Assembly: GCA_024516155.1 (NCBI GenBank)
Contig: JAJJXM010000071.1
Location: 62,001 to 126,000, forward strand
Source: Pyronema omphalodes
Taxonomy: Eukaryota; Ascomycota; Pezizomycetes; Pezizales; Pyronemataceae
DNA length: 64,000 nucleotides
Reading direction: 5' to 3'
Of this stretch, positions 22,968 through 32,253 are shown piece by piece (position 1 is the stretch's first letter; each line of letters begins with the position of its first letter). Both the position numbers and the translations under genes were made by a program. The notes beneath the pieces were generated by a model. The model was not told the origin of the DNA, did not search any database, and was given only the letters and a program-made list of their open reading frames with translations.

Positions 22968-24984
22968 TAATCATGAGTGGTTGTCAACTTTAGTCAACCT
23001 GTATAATAGTATGATTTGAATATCAATTGTATTTCTGTCTTTCTGTCTATGTTCCATGTTATCAGTATACCACTATACTTCACCCAGTTGAGCCACAGAG
23101 CTTCCGTTGCTGGCCCCTGACTTCCTAGTCGCCGGTCCCTTGCTTCGAGGCTCGAGTTACATATTCAACGAGTCCAGTTTCGTCGTCGATCATGATCAAC
23201 ATAATGGTATGCATAGTGAATCCAGCGCATCCACATCACATCACATCCGAATTCCGAGCTGACATTTATTCGTTGGTCGATATGTAGTTGAGCTGAGCAA
23301 GAAGAAGAAATTTCTATCCTTGTACACCATAATCGAGATCCACCCGGAGGCTGGAGCTGTCGATGACCAGTGGTTGTTGTTGACTTGCTGTTGATATTTG
23401 CCATTGCCATCAACCGTTACCCAATTACCCAAGTGTTATGTTAGAGCCGACTGTATCCAGATTCCACCCACCATAACCAGGCAGCAAGCTAACCATCAAA
23501 AGACTTCTTGGGTCCCCCGCAAAAAATTCTTGTGGCTCCCGCCACTGGTGTTGCTTTATCAAAAGCTAAACTGGGAAGGGTAACGTTACGTCCCAATATC
23601 GCTGGCATGTCACTGGCTATCGCTGGCTGTCGCTGGGCTGATGCCCCCCATGCAAAGAGCCTCACACACCTTGCATATCCATATGTATGGCATAGCTCGC
23701 TTGTTCTTTTTCCAAAGAAGAGATGGATGGAAAAGGCTAAAGACGGTCAGCCCAACAAACTCGGTTCCATATGTCCGGTGCAATGCAGTTGCGGTTGGAA
23801 TTTGAGGAATCGGGAATGTGTCGTGAAAATGTTATTTCAATTTAATTTATTATTTTGAGAGATTGTAATTACAATAATCTCTGTAGCGTTTTGTTCGAAA
23901 ATTTTTGATAATGTTTATGAGTTCTATTTAACCGTTGACCTCAGACGTATGTATGCAGTGAACCTACGAGTTGAATCGGCCCTTTACAGAGAATTAGACC
24001 CAGTCCGCGCTTATTTCTCGATAGCCTGGACTCTTTGAGATCTCGGGTGCGGGAAGCTTAGATGGATCTTGTTTGTCCACCCAAGGAAAAGAGGGCAGGG
24101 GTGCTCAACGCTTTCCCAACCAAACTTGGCCAGCTCCGGAGAAGCCGAGGCATCGGATTAGACTAGAGAAACACCAATTGAGAATGGATATGCACAGATG
24201 GGGACCTGGACGGAGTGGTGGTGGGTGAGGTGAGATGGTTGGATGGAATTGAATAAACCTCATGCAGAAACATCCTGTCCCTCAGTTTTTTCTTCATCAA
24301 TTGGTTGCTTTCAGAGGCAAGAACATGCTGATATACAGGGTTAGGGCTATCCTGAACAGTTATTGCTTCGTTATTGGTTGATTTTGGAGGCAAAAACATC
24401 CTGATATCTAGGGTTAGGGTTATTCTGGCAGTTGTTGCTTCATTTGTTGGTTGCACCTCAACACTCAACAGAAGTGATGGTTGTATGGAAAGGAAAGTGC
24501 AAAGGGAACAATGCGCGGAAAAAGTAGAAACAACCGCCTTGCCAATTCCTATACAGTAACAATAGCAACTGAATCAACGAGAGTAACCAAATCAATGAAG
24601 GAACCATATGAAACAAGCAACGAAATTAACAAAAATCAATGATAAAAACAAATCACCAAATAATTAATTACAGCGTCCTCTGAAACCCCCGCTGTGTCCA
24701 GAAATTGTTTAGCATCGTAAAAAAAATCCCAAAACCCTCTGCCAAACCCTCACCGCGCTGCCCCGCTGTCGTCACGGTCCCTTGGCAGCCAAAACGCCGT
24801 TTTGTTGGGGCACCGGCAAAAGCAGCACTAACCCAAAAGCCTCAAGACAAGATGCCACCCAACAGAAAAATAAAAATTCAGACACAACCCAAGTACAGCG
24901 CACCTGGTCGGGCGTATATCATCATCTCTCTTCCCTCCGGCTGACAGTTCTCTACGATCTCGTCCAAGCATCAATCCAGCAAAA
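22968..24984. other. intergenic with imperfect ~73-bp repeat
   Basis: No supported gene. Notable are a short CTGGCTATCG/CTGGCTGTCG repeat near 23610 and the imperfect tandem repeat at 24294-24439 with telomere-like motifs. The ~200 bases before the elongase start form its 5' flank, and no clear TATA box is seen. Confidence 0.5.
24294..24439. repeat. imperfect tandem repeat (74 and 72 bp) with TTAGGG-like core
   Basis: Unit 1 24294-24367 and unit 2 24368-24439 both run through ATTGGTTG, GAGGCAA(G/A)AACAT, CTGATAT, AGGGTTAGGG and CAGTT(A/G)TTGCT. A partial third unit flanks each side. Unit 2 contains CTAGGGTTAGGGTTA, two-plus copies of the TTAGGG telomere motif. Confidence 0.8.
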
Positions 24985-25988
24985 ATGGTCCACCTCTCCC
25001 TCCCGGCTTCGCCTTTCACCCCCGACTTCCTCGCTGGCGAGCCCGCGCTCATCATCCCCGACCACATCCCCATTCCCGCCGACATTTACGCCGCCGCTCT
25101 TGACGTACGGGTACCTCTCACCATTGCCGCCGTGTACGCCGTTTCCGCGCACCTTCTCAACCACTGCGCCACTGGAAAGCCTTACCGCATTGCCAATACC
25201 CGTATCTTCAAGGTCTTTGTCGTTCTTCACAATGTCTTCCTCGCAGTCTACTCTGCCTGGACCTTTGTCGGAATGGTGAGGGGAATGCACAACGCGCTCG
25301 ACAAGAGCTCTTTCGAGAACGCTGTCGGAAGTTTGTGCAAGGTCCGTGAGGAGACCAGGACTGTCTTCATGGGCAACGGAACCATGATGGATGCTGGATT
25401 CATCGCCCCTGGTGTTAAGGTTCAGGGACTTTGGGAGGATGCGCTCGCTTGGTACGGATGGTGGTTCTACCTCTCCAAGTTCTACGAGGTTATCGACACT
25501 GCCATTATCTTGTTGAAGGGAAAGAAGAGCTCTCTTCTTCAGACCTACCACCACTCTGGTGCTATGATCTGTATGTGGGCTGGAATCCGGTATGTTGAAT
25601 ATACTCAATCTTCAAATCTTGAATTTTTACTAACAAACTTCATAGTTACATGGCTCCTCCCATCTGGATCTTCTGCATCTTCAACTCCCTTATCCACGCC
25701 TTGATGTACACCTACTACACTCTTTCCGCCCTCCACATCCGTGTCCCCGGAATCCTCAAGCAGTCCCTCACCACCATGCAGATCACCCAGTTCCTCGTCG
25801 GAGGATCTCTTGCTGCTATCCACCTCTTCGTCAACCTTGACAAGGACACTCCCTGCTTGTCCAACTCCGGAGAGGTCTTCGCTACCTACACCAACTGCTT
25901 CTACCTCGCTCCTCTTACCTACCTCTTCGTCGACTTCTTCGTCCGCAGCTACACTCAGAAGGGTAAGGCCAAGGCCAAGAAGAACTAA
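24985..25988 (+). CDS. very-long-chain fatty acid elongase (ELO family)
   Basis: Exon 1 24985-25589, intron 25590-25645 (GTATGT donor, ACTAAC branch, TAG acceptor), exon 2 25646-25988, giving 315 residues. ELO proteins are ER-membrane 3-ketoacyl-CoA synthases that condense malonyl-CoA with acyl-CoA. Diagnostic blocks in order: KFYEVIDT (165-172), the histidine box QTYHH (186-190), NSLIHALMYTYY (215-226) and TTMQITQFLVG (244-254). Several hydrophobic membrane segments surround them. The first histidine of the usual HxxHH box is Gln (QxxHH), a variant I recall from some elongases. The C-terminus KAKKN is a KxKxx-type ER-retrieval signal. The length is normal for the family. Substrate chain length cannot be read from sequence. 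Codon use is strongly biased to C/T-ending codons, suggesting high expression. Confidence 0.93.
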
Positions 25989-27672
25989 GCGATTGAGTTT
26001 TGAAGGAAGATTTGGAAACGAAATGAAACAAAACATATGGTGTTGAAAGGGTAAAGTCCGATTAGCAACATATTGGAAAGATCACGTACAAAAAATTTGT
26101 GTTTATTTTTATTTTTTGCTTGCTTGGGTGGTGTTTGGGATTTTGTTAAGTTTTTGTTAGGGATGCGGATCAACTTTTCTTGTATATATTACTTTTTTCT
26201 GTTTTTTTTTTCTTTTATTGGGGGTTATAGATCTGTGGAAAAAGAACGCATAGGCGGAGCGAATGAGAGAATGAGAGATGATATCCAATATAACGCGGAA
26301 AGCGATAAATTGCAAAAACTTGTTTTCTTTCATATATATCAGTATTTTCTTCAGTTCATTTACCTCAATTCAATTCATAATTATACCTGTCGAGCTTCTT
26401 GTCGTCGTACTGACTTTGTCTAACCATGTTCAATAATTAATTACATCACCATTCCCATTCCATCAACCGGCCAGCCACCATCGTTCCTGCATAACCGCAC
26501 CGCAACGCATCCGATCAGGTTATGACCATATGCTGTCCAACCTACACTTTTTTTTCGCACGAGACCCTCCCTGTCGTTCCAAACTATCGTGGAAATTTCC
26601 CCGTCGAGGAAAAAAAAAGCTTAACTGTCACGCGTATGTACATGTCTTGAAGTCGTGCGACTACGTATACCTCGGCCGATTTGACTGCTACGTACATAGT
26701 AACAGTTTCTAATATGCATCAGCAATATGTTGCAATGCATAGTCGCGTCAGAAAAGCAAGAAAAGAAAAACAGAAAGAGAAAGTTAAGCGCGTATGGTGC
26801 ACTTTTGGGATGACGCGAAGAACGCGGTGACCTTGGAGGGTACATACTTCCACTTCCGCTTCTTCTTTGACATTTTAACGCGACCTTAAACGCGTCGTAC
26901 ATGAGTCCTCGAGATATCGTGACCTACCCCGGGCCAGCTGTGGCTCAAACATGTAGCTATGCCTCTTTACGCGCTCCCTCTGTGGCACCTCCTGGTGGCG
27001 TAACACGCGCAGTATAATCATACTCCACACAGCAACATATGTACTCAATCTCTACTCAACGCTTACTCAACCCTTACTCCTCTAACACCTCCCAACACAG
27101 CATTACCTAAGCCTCCAAGCCATCGACACTGCTTCAACACATCCAGAATTCAGGCACCGGGTTTCGGCACTGCAACGCCACCCACGCAAGCAAAGCAAAG
27201 CACAGATGTAATTTATGAAGAATTAAGGTACACCGGACGCTGCGAACTGACCTCCTCAACAATGTTGTCGCCGGATGGAAAATGGCGGTGTGTACCATAG
27301 CTCGCTAGATGGCCAGTTAAGGTTTAAGGGTTGATGGTTACGTACGCACTGACTGCAGGCTATGAAAAGTGGAATAGTATAGTGATGGGGAAGAAACAAG
27401 GACGGGTAAATAAAGGTATAGTATCAGGGCGGTTTTCGTTTAGATTTAGATTTGAATTTGGACTTGGATTTGGATTGCGGTTTAGGTTTATGGAAAGGCT
27501 GGAGCGGGTTGGAATTGGAGTAGGGAGGCTGCGTAAGGCGGTAAGGCGCAAGGCGCAAGGCTCATGGGTCTACAGGGCTTAAGGCTATAAGGCGGAGGCT
27601 TGGGCAGGGATATCGAATAAGGAATAAGGGAACGATCTGATTGGGAATTTTTTATTTGTGTACACAGCGAAA

Positions 27673-27812
27673 GTGCATAACGAAGGTACAGGCACATAAC
27701 GAAGGTGAAGATTGTATAACGAAGGTAGAGATTGTACAACGAAGGTAGAGATTGTACGGCGAAGGTACATAACGGAGATATTATTGTACGGCGAAGGTGA
27801 AGATTGCACATA
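27673..27812. repeat. ~20-bp minisatellite with CGAAGGT core
   Basis: Seven degenerate copies of a unit close to ATAACGAAGGTAGAGATTGT follow each other, with variants ACAACGAAGGT and ACGGCGAAGGT and one shortened unit near 27765. Confidence 0.82.
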
Positions 27813-28615
27813 GACCCTCTTTATAGCGGTTCTAGATAGTGCTTATTCTTCCATATATGTACATAGATGTCAAAATGGTGTCAACCCGAGTTGAGTGTAT
27901 CGCCGGTAGGACGTATCGCCAAGGCTCGGAGCTTGATAGGATTCAGAGTGCTCCGTGATGGAGATGGATGGGGTTACCTTTTGAGCTATGTATCTACATT
28001 CATCTGGTATCTATGGAATGAATTTTATGGTTCAGCAAAGATATCTGTAAATAAGAATAATCCGACTTTCAATCAGAAATGGCTGTATCTTTATTCATAC
28101 GTTTGTTAAGTAACTTTTAACAAACATCAACAAATTCCAGAAGGATGAAAAGAAGCTTCCTCCACCCGGGTTCAATGGCCGGGAACTATCCTCGGCGACT
28201 TATCACATCACATTCCAAAGTTCGAACATATCATTTCGGTTACGCACCCCAGGCTCGGAAAGATGATATTCCGCCGGCTAGCTTAACTCGGAATAGCTCT
28301 GTTATTCGAGTGACCGGATATGATTTACTTTCTCCGACCTGTCAACACCAGCCTTCCTTCCTTTGGTATATCCAACCTTCATCGGATAATCCACGTCAGC
28401 TTATTGAGGAATTATTGGATAATCCCCCTTATATGTACACAGCCAGTCTATGTTCGGGGCCCCACACGCGGGGAGAAAAGGGGTACGTGAGATAGTGACA
28501 TTTTGAGACATCTCTAAGCGGCCCGTGATAGTGTATGACGATCTCCTTGCATAGTACAGTACAACAACAACAACGCCACTATACACGAAGTGAATATGTT
28601 ATCCGACTTCAAGAG

Positions 28616-28625
28616 TATAAATAAA
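28616..28625 (+). promoter_or_regulatory. TATA box of the CBM14 gene
   Basis: TATAAATAAA lies 132 bp upstream of the start codon at 28748. The intervening leader is almost free of G and rich in CAA/CAC (28665-28747), the leader type seen in strongly expressed fungal genes. Transcription start would be expected around 28645-28660. Confidence 0.55.
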
Positions 28626-28747
28626 TGCCGTCTTCTCCGGAAAATATCCTCTTTTTTATCATCAATAACAACAATAACAAACTCACACTCACAACCACTA
28701 CCACCAAATAATTAAACACCCCACAACCACAAACAAACACAAGCAAA

Positions 28748-29084
28748 ATGCAGTACACTATCATCGCCGTTCTTGCCCTTGCCGCCGCCGCTATTGCTGG
28801 CCCTGCTGAGTCGTAAGTTCTCCTGCCATCACCATCATCACCATATACCACATATCTTCCCCGCAACTTCCCAGATACCGAACAAAACGAACCAACTAAC
28901 ACCCCACAGCTGCCCTCCCCAGACCGAGAAGACCCCCGCCACCTTCATCCCCGACAACTCCGACTGCGGTGTCTTCTACATCTGTGACCGCAACGGACAG
29001 GCCGTGAAATACGACTGCCCCACTGGTCTTGGATACAATGCCGCTACTAAGATCTGCGAGCAGAACGGCTGCAAGAGATCTTAA
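28748..29084 (+). CDS. small secreted chitin-binding protein, CBM14 (peritrophin-A)
   Basis: Exon 1 28748-28812, intron 28813-28909 (GTAAGT donor, ACTAAC branch at its end, CAG acceptor), exon 2 28910-29084, giving 79 residues. The signal peptide is MQYTIIAVLALAAAAIAG. The rest is a single CBM14 domain with cysteines at 23, 41, 47, 58, 71 and 76 (C-x17-C-x5-C-x10-C-x12-C-x4-C). The first four intervals are identical to those of the protein encoded at 19.3-19.7 kb. Both share SCP, TP-x-TFI-x-D, ICDR and the CP-x-GL block, so they are paralogues. This one is a minimal domain without tail and ends KRS. Chitin binding is expected from the family. The strong TATA box and A/C-rich leader suggest high, possibly conditional, expression. 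It could be an Avr4-like effector or a wall component. Confidence 0.9.
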
Positions 29085-29973
29085 GTGGTTGATGGTTGAG
29101 ACAAGGAGGAGAGGGGTAATGTGATGAGATGAGTTGTGATGAGAGTTATGGTTATCGGATATATATGGGCTTTTGGGAAATATACATAATAGTAATTTTT
29201 TTGTTGACTGACAAATAATTTTTCTTGTGATTTGTGTGATGAAATATTGAGTGTGGTATGCGGGAGTGTGATTGAACGCAACACAGGTTTTATGATACAT
29301 GATAACTCACTCGGTTGCATGGTTGGAAGCGTGAATTTGTGAATATTTCATACCGCGGGAAATCATACAAACAGGCGATATATTAATATCTCTTCCATTC
29401 CAACCTTGTAAAAGATAAGAAAGATCAAAAAAAAATAAACATGCGTGGGTCGTCTAACGGTCAACCTCTCTGTTCCCGAGGAGAAAGAAGCACTATCCAC
29501 CTTACAATATTAGCCTACTCATACTGCTTATTAGTTTCCATCCCCTTCCCCCATAAAATGAACATTAGCATCTACATTCAGTCTCTTATTGCGAAAGATG
29601 AAATAATACCGAGACTATGATCATTCATGCTCTCCATGAGCCTCTCAATATATTCTCCGTCTTGACTGTCAGCAATTCGTGTCTCCAAACTTGGCCCCTG
29701 CCCGAATTATTTCACCCAGCATGATACCAGCAGAAATTATCCATCCATCACCATCTTCTCAATCCCCATCCTGAAAAGAATAAGGCATAACCCAATCAAG
29801 ACGTCAACTCACTCCCAGCACAAAAATTCATCTCTCCCCCGTCCCTCAAAAACCGCGTGACACATCATGATTAAACTGTCCTGCAAGGTCTCCGCAACCA
29901 CTTCTATCGTCAAGTTGGACCATCATCTATAGCTGTAAATAATCCTTTTTTTCATCTCAACCCCCTAAGAAAA
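29085..29973. other. intergenic
   Basis: 3' flank of the CBM14 gene and 5' flank of the next gene. AT-rich then C/T-rich. No gene or RNA seen. Confidence 0.55.
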
Positions 29974-30564
29974 ATGAAACCTCAATATAGTTATATCAAA
30001 ACCCCGATGCATCAACCACCAGGAACACCAATCCCCCCCCCCCCTTCTATACCATTCCCGGCTTTATCCCCCAACCAGCTCCCAGCACCTTCGACTAACC
30101 AGCTCACTGCTCGCCTTATAGACAAAACACCCACCATGTGCCACCAAACTAACTTCCACTGTCCCTCCAGCAGCTGTCTCTCCCCGCATTGGTCCAGTCA
30201 AATTCTCTGCGCCTCATCCCCCTGTAACTCCCAGTCTCAATCACCACCCAAGAAACGCCGCTGCGATAACTGTACTTCATTTAAGGAATATCTGGAAGAT
30301 TTACTGAGAGCTGAGAAAGAGAGGGAGTTCTATGTGGAATGGAAAATGAAGGCTATGGAAGAGGAGAGAAAGGCTAGGGAACGAGCGAGGGATTTGGAGG
30401 TTGAGGTGGGGAGGTGGAATAGGGAGTTTAGGAAAAGAAGGAAGGTGTCGGCGGAGGTGAGAAAAATTGGGGAGAGGGATCAAGATAGAGAGGAGGTTAA
30501 AGGAGAGAAAGTTGAGGGCGAGGAGAATGAGGAGGAAGAGGGTGAAAAGGCATGTGAGATTTGA
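29974..30564 (+). CDS. hypothetical Cys-rich, coiled-coil nuclear-type protein (196 aa)
   Basis: Single exon from an ATG in AAAATG context. Residues 1-50 are proline-rich. Residues 56-100 hold seven cysteines (56, 63, 68, 79, 84, 97, 100), the last two in KKRRCDNC right after a basic stretch that could be a nuclear localisation signal. Residues about 103-165 are a long, highly charged helix (KEYLEDLLRAEKEREFYVEW) with coiled-coil character. The tail is Glu-rich and acidic. The cysteine spacing does not match a zinc-finger class I know. No family is recognised. The 5S rRNA gene begins about 100 bases downstream. Confidence 0.68.
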   Translation: MKPQYSYIKTPMHQPPGTPIPPPPSIPFPALSPNQLPAPSTNQLTARLIDKTPTMCHQTNFHCPSSSCLSPHWSSQILCASSPCNSQSQSPPKKRRCDNCTSFKEYLEDLLRAEKEREFYVEWKMKAMEEERKARERARDLEVEVGRWNREFRKRRKVSAEVRKIGERDQDREEVKGEKVEGEENEEEEGEKACEI

Positions 30565-30660
30565 GTGGTTTTTATGGCAGGGCACACGAGATAAATGAAA
30601 CTTGGTTATCATCACTGTCATCTGATCCATTAAAATAACCTCAGTTGATGTACTCTACAA

Positions 30661-30780
30661 ACAGCTACGGTCATAGAATCATGAATACAACGCATCCCGT
30701 CCGCTCTGCGCTATTTAAGCATGATATCGTCCGGCTAGTACTGTCGTGGGTGACCAGACGGGAATCCCGGATACTGTAGT
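30661..30780 (+). rRNA. 5S ribosomal RNA (dispersed copy)
   Basis: A 120-nt segment collinear with fungal 5S rRNA. CATAG near the 5' end, CATCCCGTCCGCTCTGC (loop B/C region), TTTAAGC, then GGCTAGTACTGTCGTGGG and TGACCA, with GGGAATCCCGG near the 3' end, are the internal control elements bound by TFIIIA/TFIIIC. Helix II (GAATCATG with CATGATATC) can form with a bulge. Helix I (the first ~9 against the last ~9 bases) pairs poorly, so the copy may be a diverged gene or an early pseudogene. Six further T residues follow at 30781. Single scattered 5S genes among protein genes are normal in filamentous ascomycetes. Confidence 0.85.
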
Positions 30781-30786
30781 TTTTTT
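30780..30786 (+). terminator. Pol III T-run terminator of the 5S gene
   Basis: Seven consecutive T residues directly at the 3' end of the 5S rRNA segment. Confidence 0.75.
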
Positions 30787-31293
30787 CTGACACCTTTTTC
30801 TAGCTTGGTATCTCGTTGTTTTTCCTTCTATGTCCCTGCAATTTTTTTTAGTTAAATATAATGGAGACAGACGATAATCCAGATTTTCCACCAACTTGCG
30901 CTTGGCGTGAGAGTAGACATATCGTATTATCTAACTCACCATGTTTCAAATCCTTATCCTACTACAAGTCAGACAATTGACGAGTTACTATGTGAAGTCA
31001 ACGACACACAGAAAGTTTCAATAACATCAATATCTCTAGCATCACCCCTAACCAGGAAATATCCTGGAAAAAAACAAGATCCACAACTATGACAGAGGCG
31101 TATGTATACATAAATACCTTCAAGATTCTCCAGATAAAAATCACAGAATGTAAACCAATTATATATCAAGCATTTATTCCAAACAACTATGTAAACAAAT
31201 CAACTCATAACCGACAACTAATCTCAATCCAATCTAATCCTAAAAAGCAATCCCAATCTCCGACTACCAAAACCCACTCCCCTTCTATCCATC
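30787..31293. other. intergenic
   Basis: AT-rich. No gene or repeat recognised. Confidence 0.5.
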
Positions 31294-32253
31294 CTATTCC
31301 TTCTTCCCCTCCTCCTTCGGGTACCAGGTAGGTACAAACTTCTTCACAACCGGCACCAATAACTTCTTTTTCTTCCCCTTCTCGGTATCCTGGGAAATCT
31401 TCGCATCATCATCATTATCATGTACATCACCCCGTTTTTTTAAGCCATCATACCCCCGAATCCTACCCGAACGTTTCAGCTGGCGGTTCCGAGCAAGAAT
31501 CGTAAGCCGGGTTTGCTTCGCTTTGGTTAGGTTAGCGTTGGCTTTGGGTTTTCTGTAAAAGTCGGATTTGTAGATTTGTGCGGGACGAGAGGGAGGGGGT
31601 GCAGGGGATTTAAAGATCCGGATGGGTGTGAAGGGTTCGTCGTCTGAGGTGCAGGAATCGAAATCTTGAGCGGTGAAGATGGGGATGTAGTTTCTGGGTG
31701 GTTTGGAGGGGCCGGCGGAGGAGGAGGAGGAGGAGGAGGAGGGGTTAGATGATGTTGCAGTGGGTGCTTCCGGATGCGTTGAGCTTAACTCCTCCTCGCC
31801 ATCATCCACATCATCGGGAATAGCTGGTTCATCATCGTAATCCATTATCTCCTCTCTATCCACAGTCTGCGAATCCGATAGATCCATTGAACCATCGCCA
31901 GTACCATCAACCCCAGCAGCCCCAGCACCAGCCGCACCTTCACCAGCAGCACTACCATTACCAACAACCCGCCCACCATTCACCTTCCTCAAACCCCCGC
32001 CTATTCCCCTAGCCTTCATCCTAGCCATCATCTTCATCTTCCCCTTCCCCTTCACATCCGCACGCCCGTCCCTATCCTGCCTCATAGCCGCCGCGATAAT
32101 TTTCCGTGTGCATAAAGCATTCGGGGAGTAACCGTGGCGGGAGTGGGGATGTTCTTCTTCCGGGTTTGGTTTGCTGCGTTTTCCATTTGGCTGGGTGGTT
32201 GTGTCGGTGGCAGGACTAGGGTGCGTACGTTTAAAGTGCTGGTGCGGATACAT
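31294..32253 (-). CDS. hypothetical low-complexity charged protein (319 aa)
   Basis: Single exon from the ATG at 32253. Blocks in order: a Pro/His/Thr-rich head with a basic patch (NGKRSKP); a Lys/Met/Arg-rich stretch (KGKGKMKMMARMKARGIGGG, about 68-87); a Gly/Ala-rich linker; an acidic region (DREEIMDYDDEPAIPDDVDD, about 131-150); a polyserine run (about 170-178); and a basic C-terminal third (KSDFYRKPKANANLTKAKQT) ending KKFVPTWYPKEEGKKE. No catalytic or structured domain is recognised. The alternation of acidic and basic low-complexity blocks suggests a nuclear or nucleic-acid-associated, largely disordered protein. That is inference. Confidence 0.65.
   Translation of the reverse strand: MYPHQHFKRTHPSPATDTTTQPNGKRSKPNPEEEHPHSRHGYSPNALCTRKIIAAAMRQDRDGRADVKGKGKMKMMARMKARGIGGGLRKVNGGRVVGNGSAAGEGAAGAGAAGVDGTGDGSMDLSDSQTVDREEIMDYDDEPAIPDDVDDGEEELSSTHPEAPTATSSNPSSSSSSSSAGPSKPPRNYIPIFTAQDFDSCTSDDEPFTPIRIFKSPAPPPSRPAQIYKSDFYRKPKANANLTKAKQTRLTILARNRQLKRSGRIRGYDGLKKRGDVHDNDDDAKISQDTEKGKKKKLLVPVVKKFVPTWYPKEEGKKE

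Larger units (their letters stand above)
25989..28747. other. intergenic, minisatellite-bearing
   Basis: About 2.7 kb with no supported gene. It includes AT-rich 3' flank of the elongase gene, a GGATTT/AGATTT-type hexamer-like stretch (27435-27490), the GAAGGT minisatellite (27673-27812) and the promoter of the second CBM14 gene. An ATG frame at 28145-28495 (116 codons) has no motif and sits in that promoter, and I do not call it. Confidence 0.5.

Noticed and set aside
24952..25608. 218-codon minus-strand frame across the elongase gene
   Set aside because: Antisense shadow caused by the codon bias of the elongase exon.
28145..28495. 116-codon ATG frame upstream of the second CBM14 gene
   Set aside because: No recognisable motif, and it lies in the region expected to be that gene's promoter.
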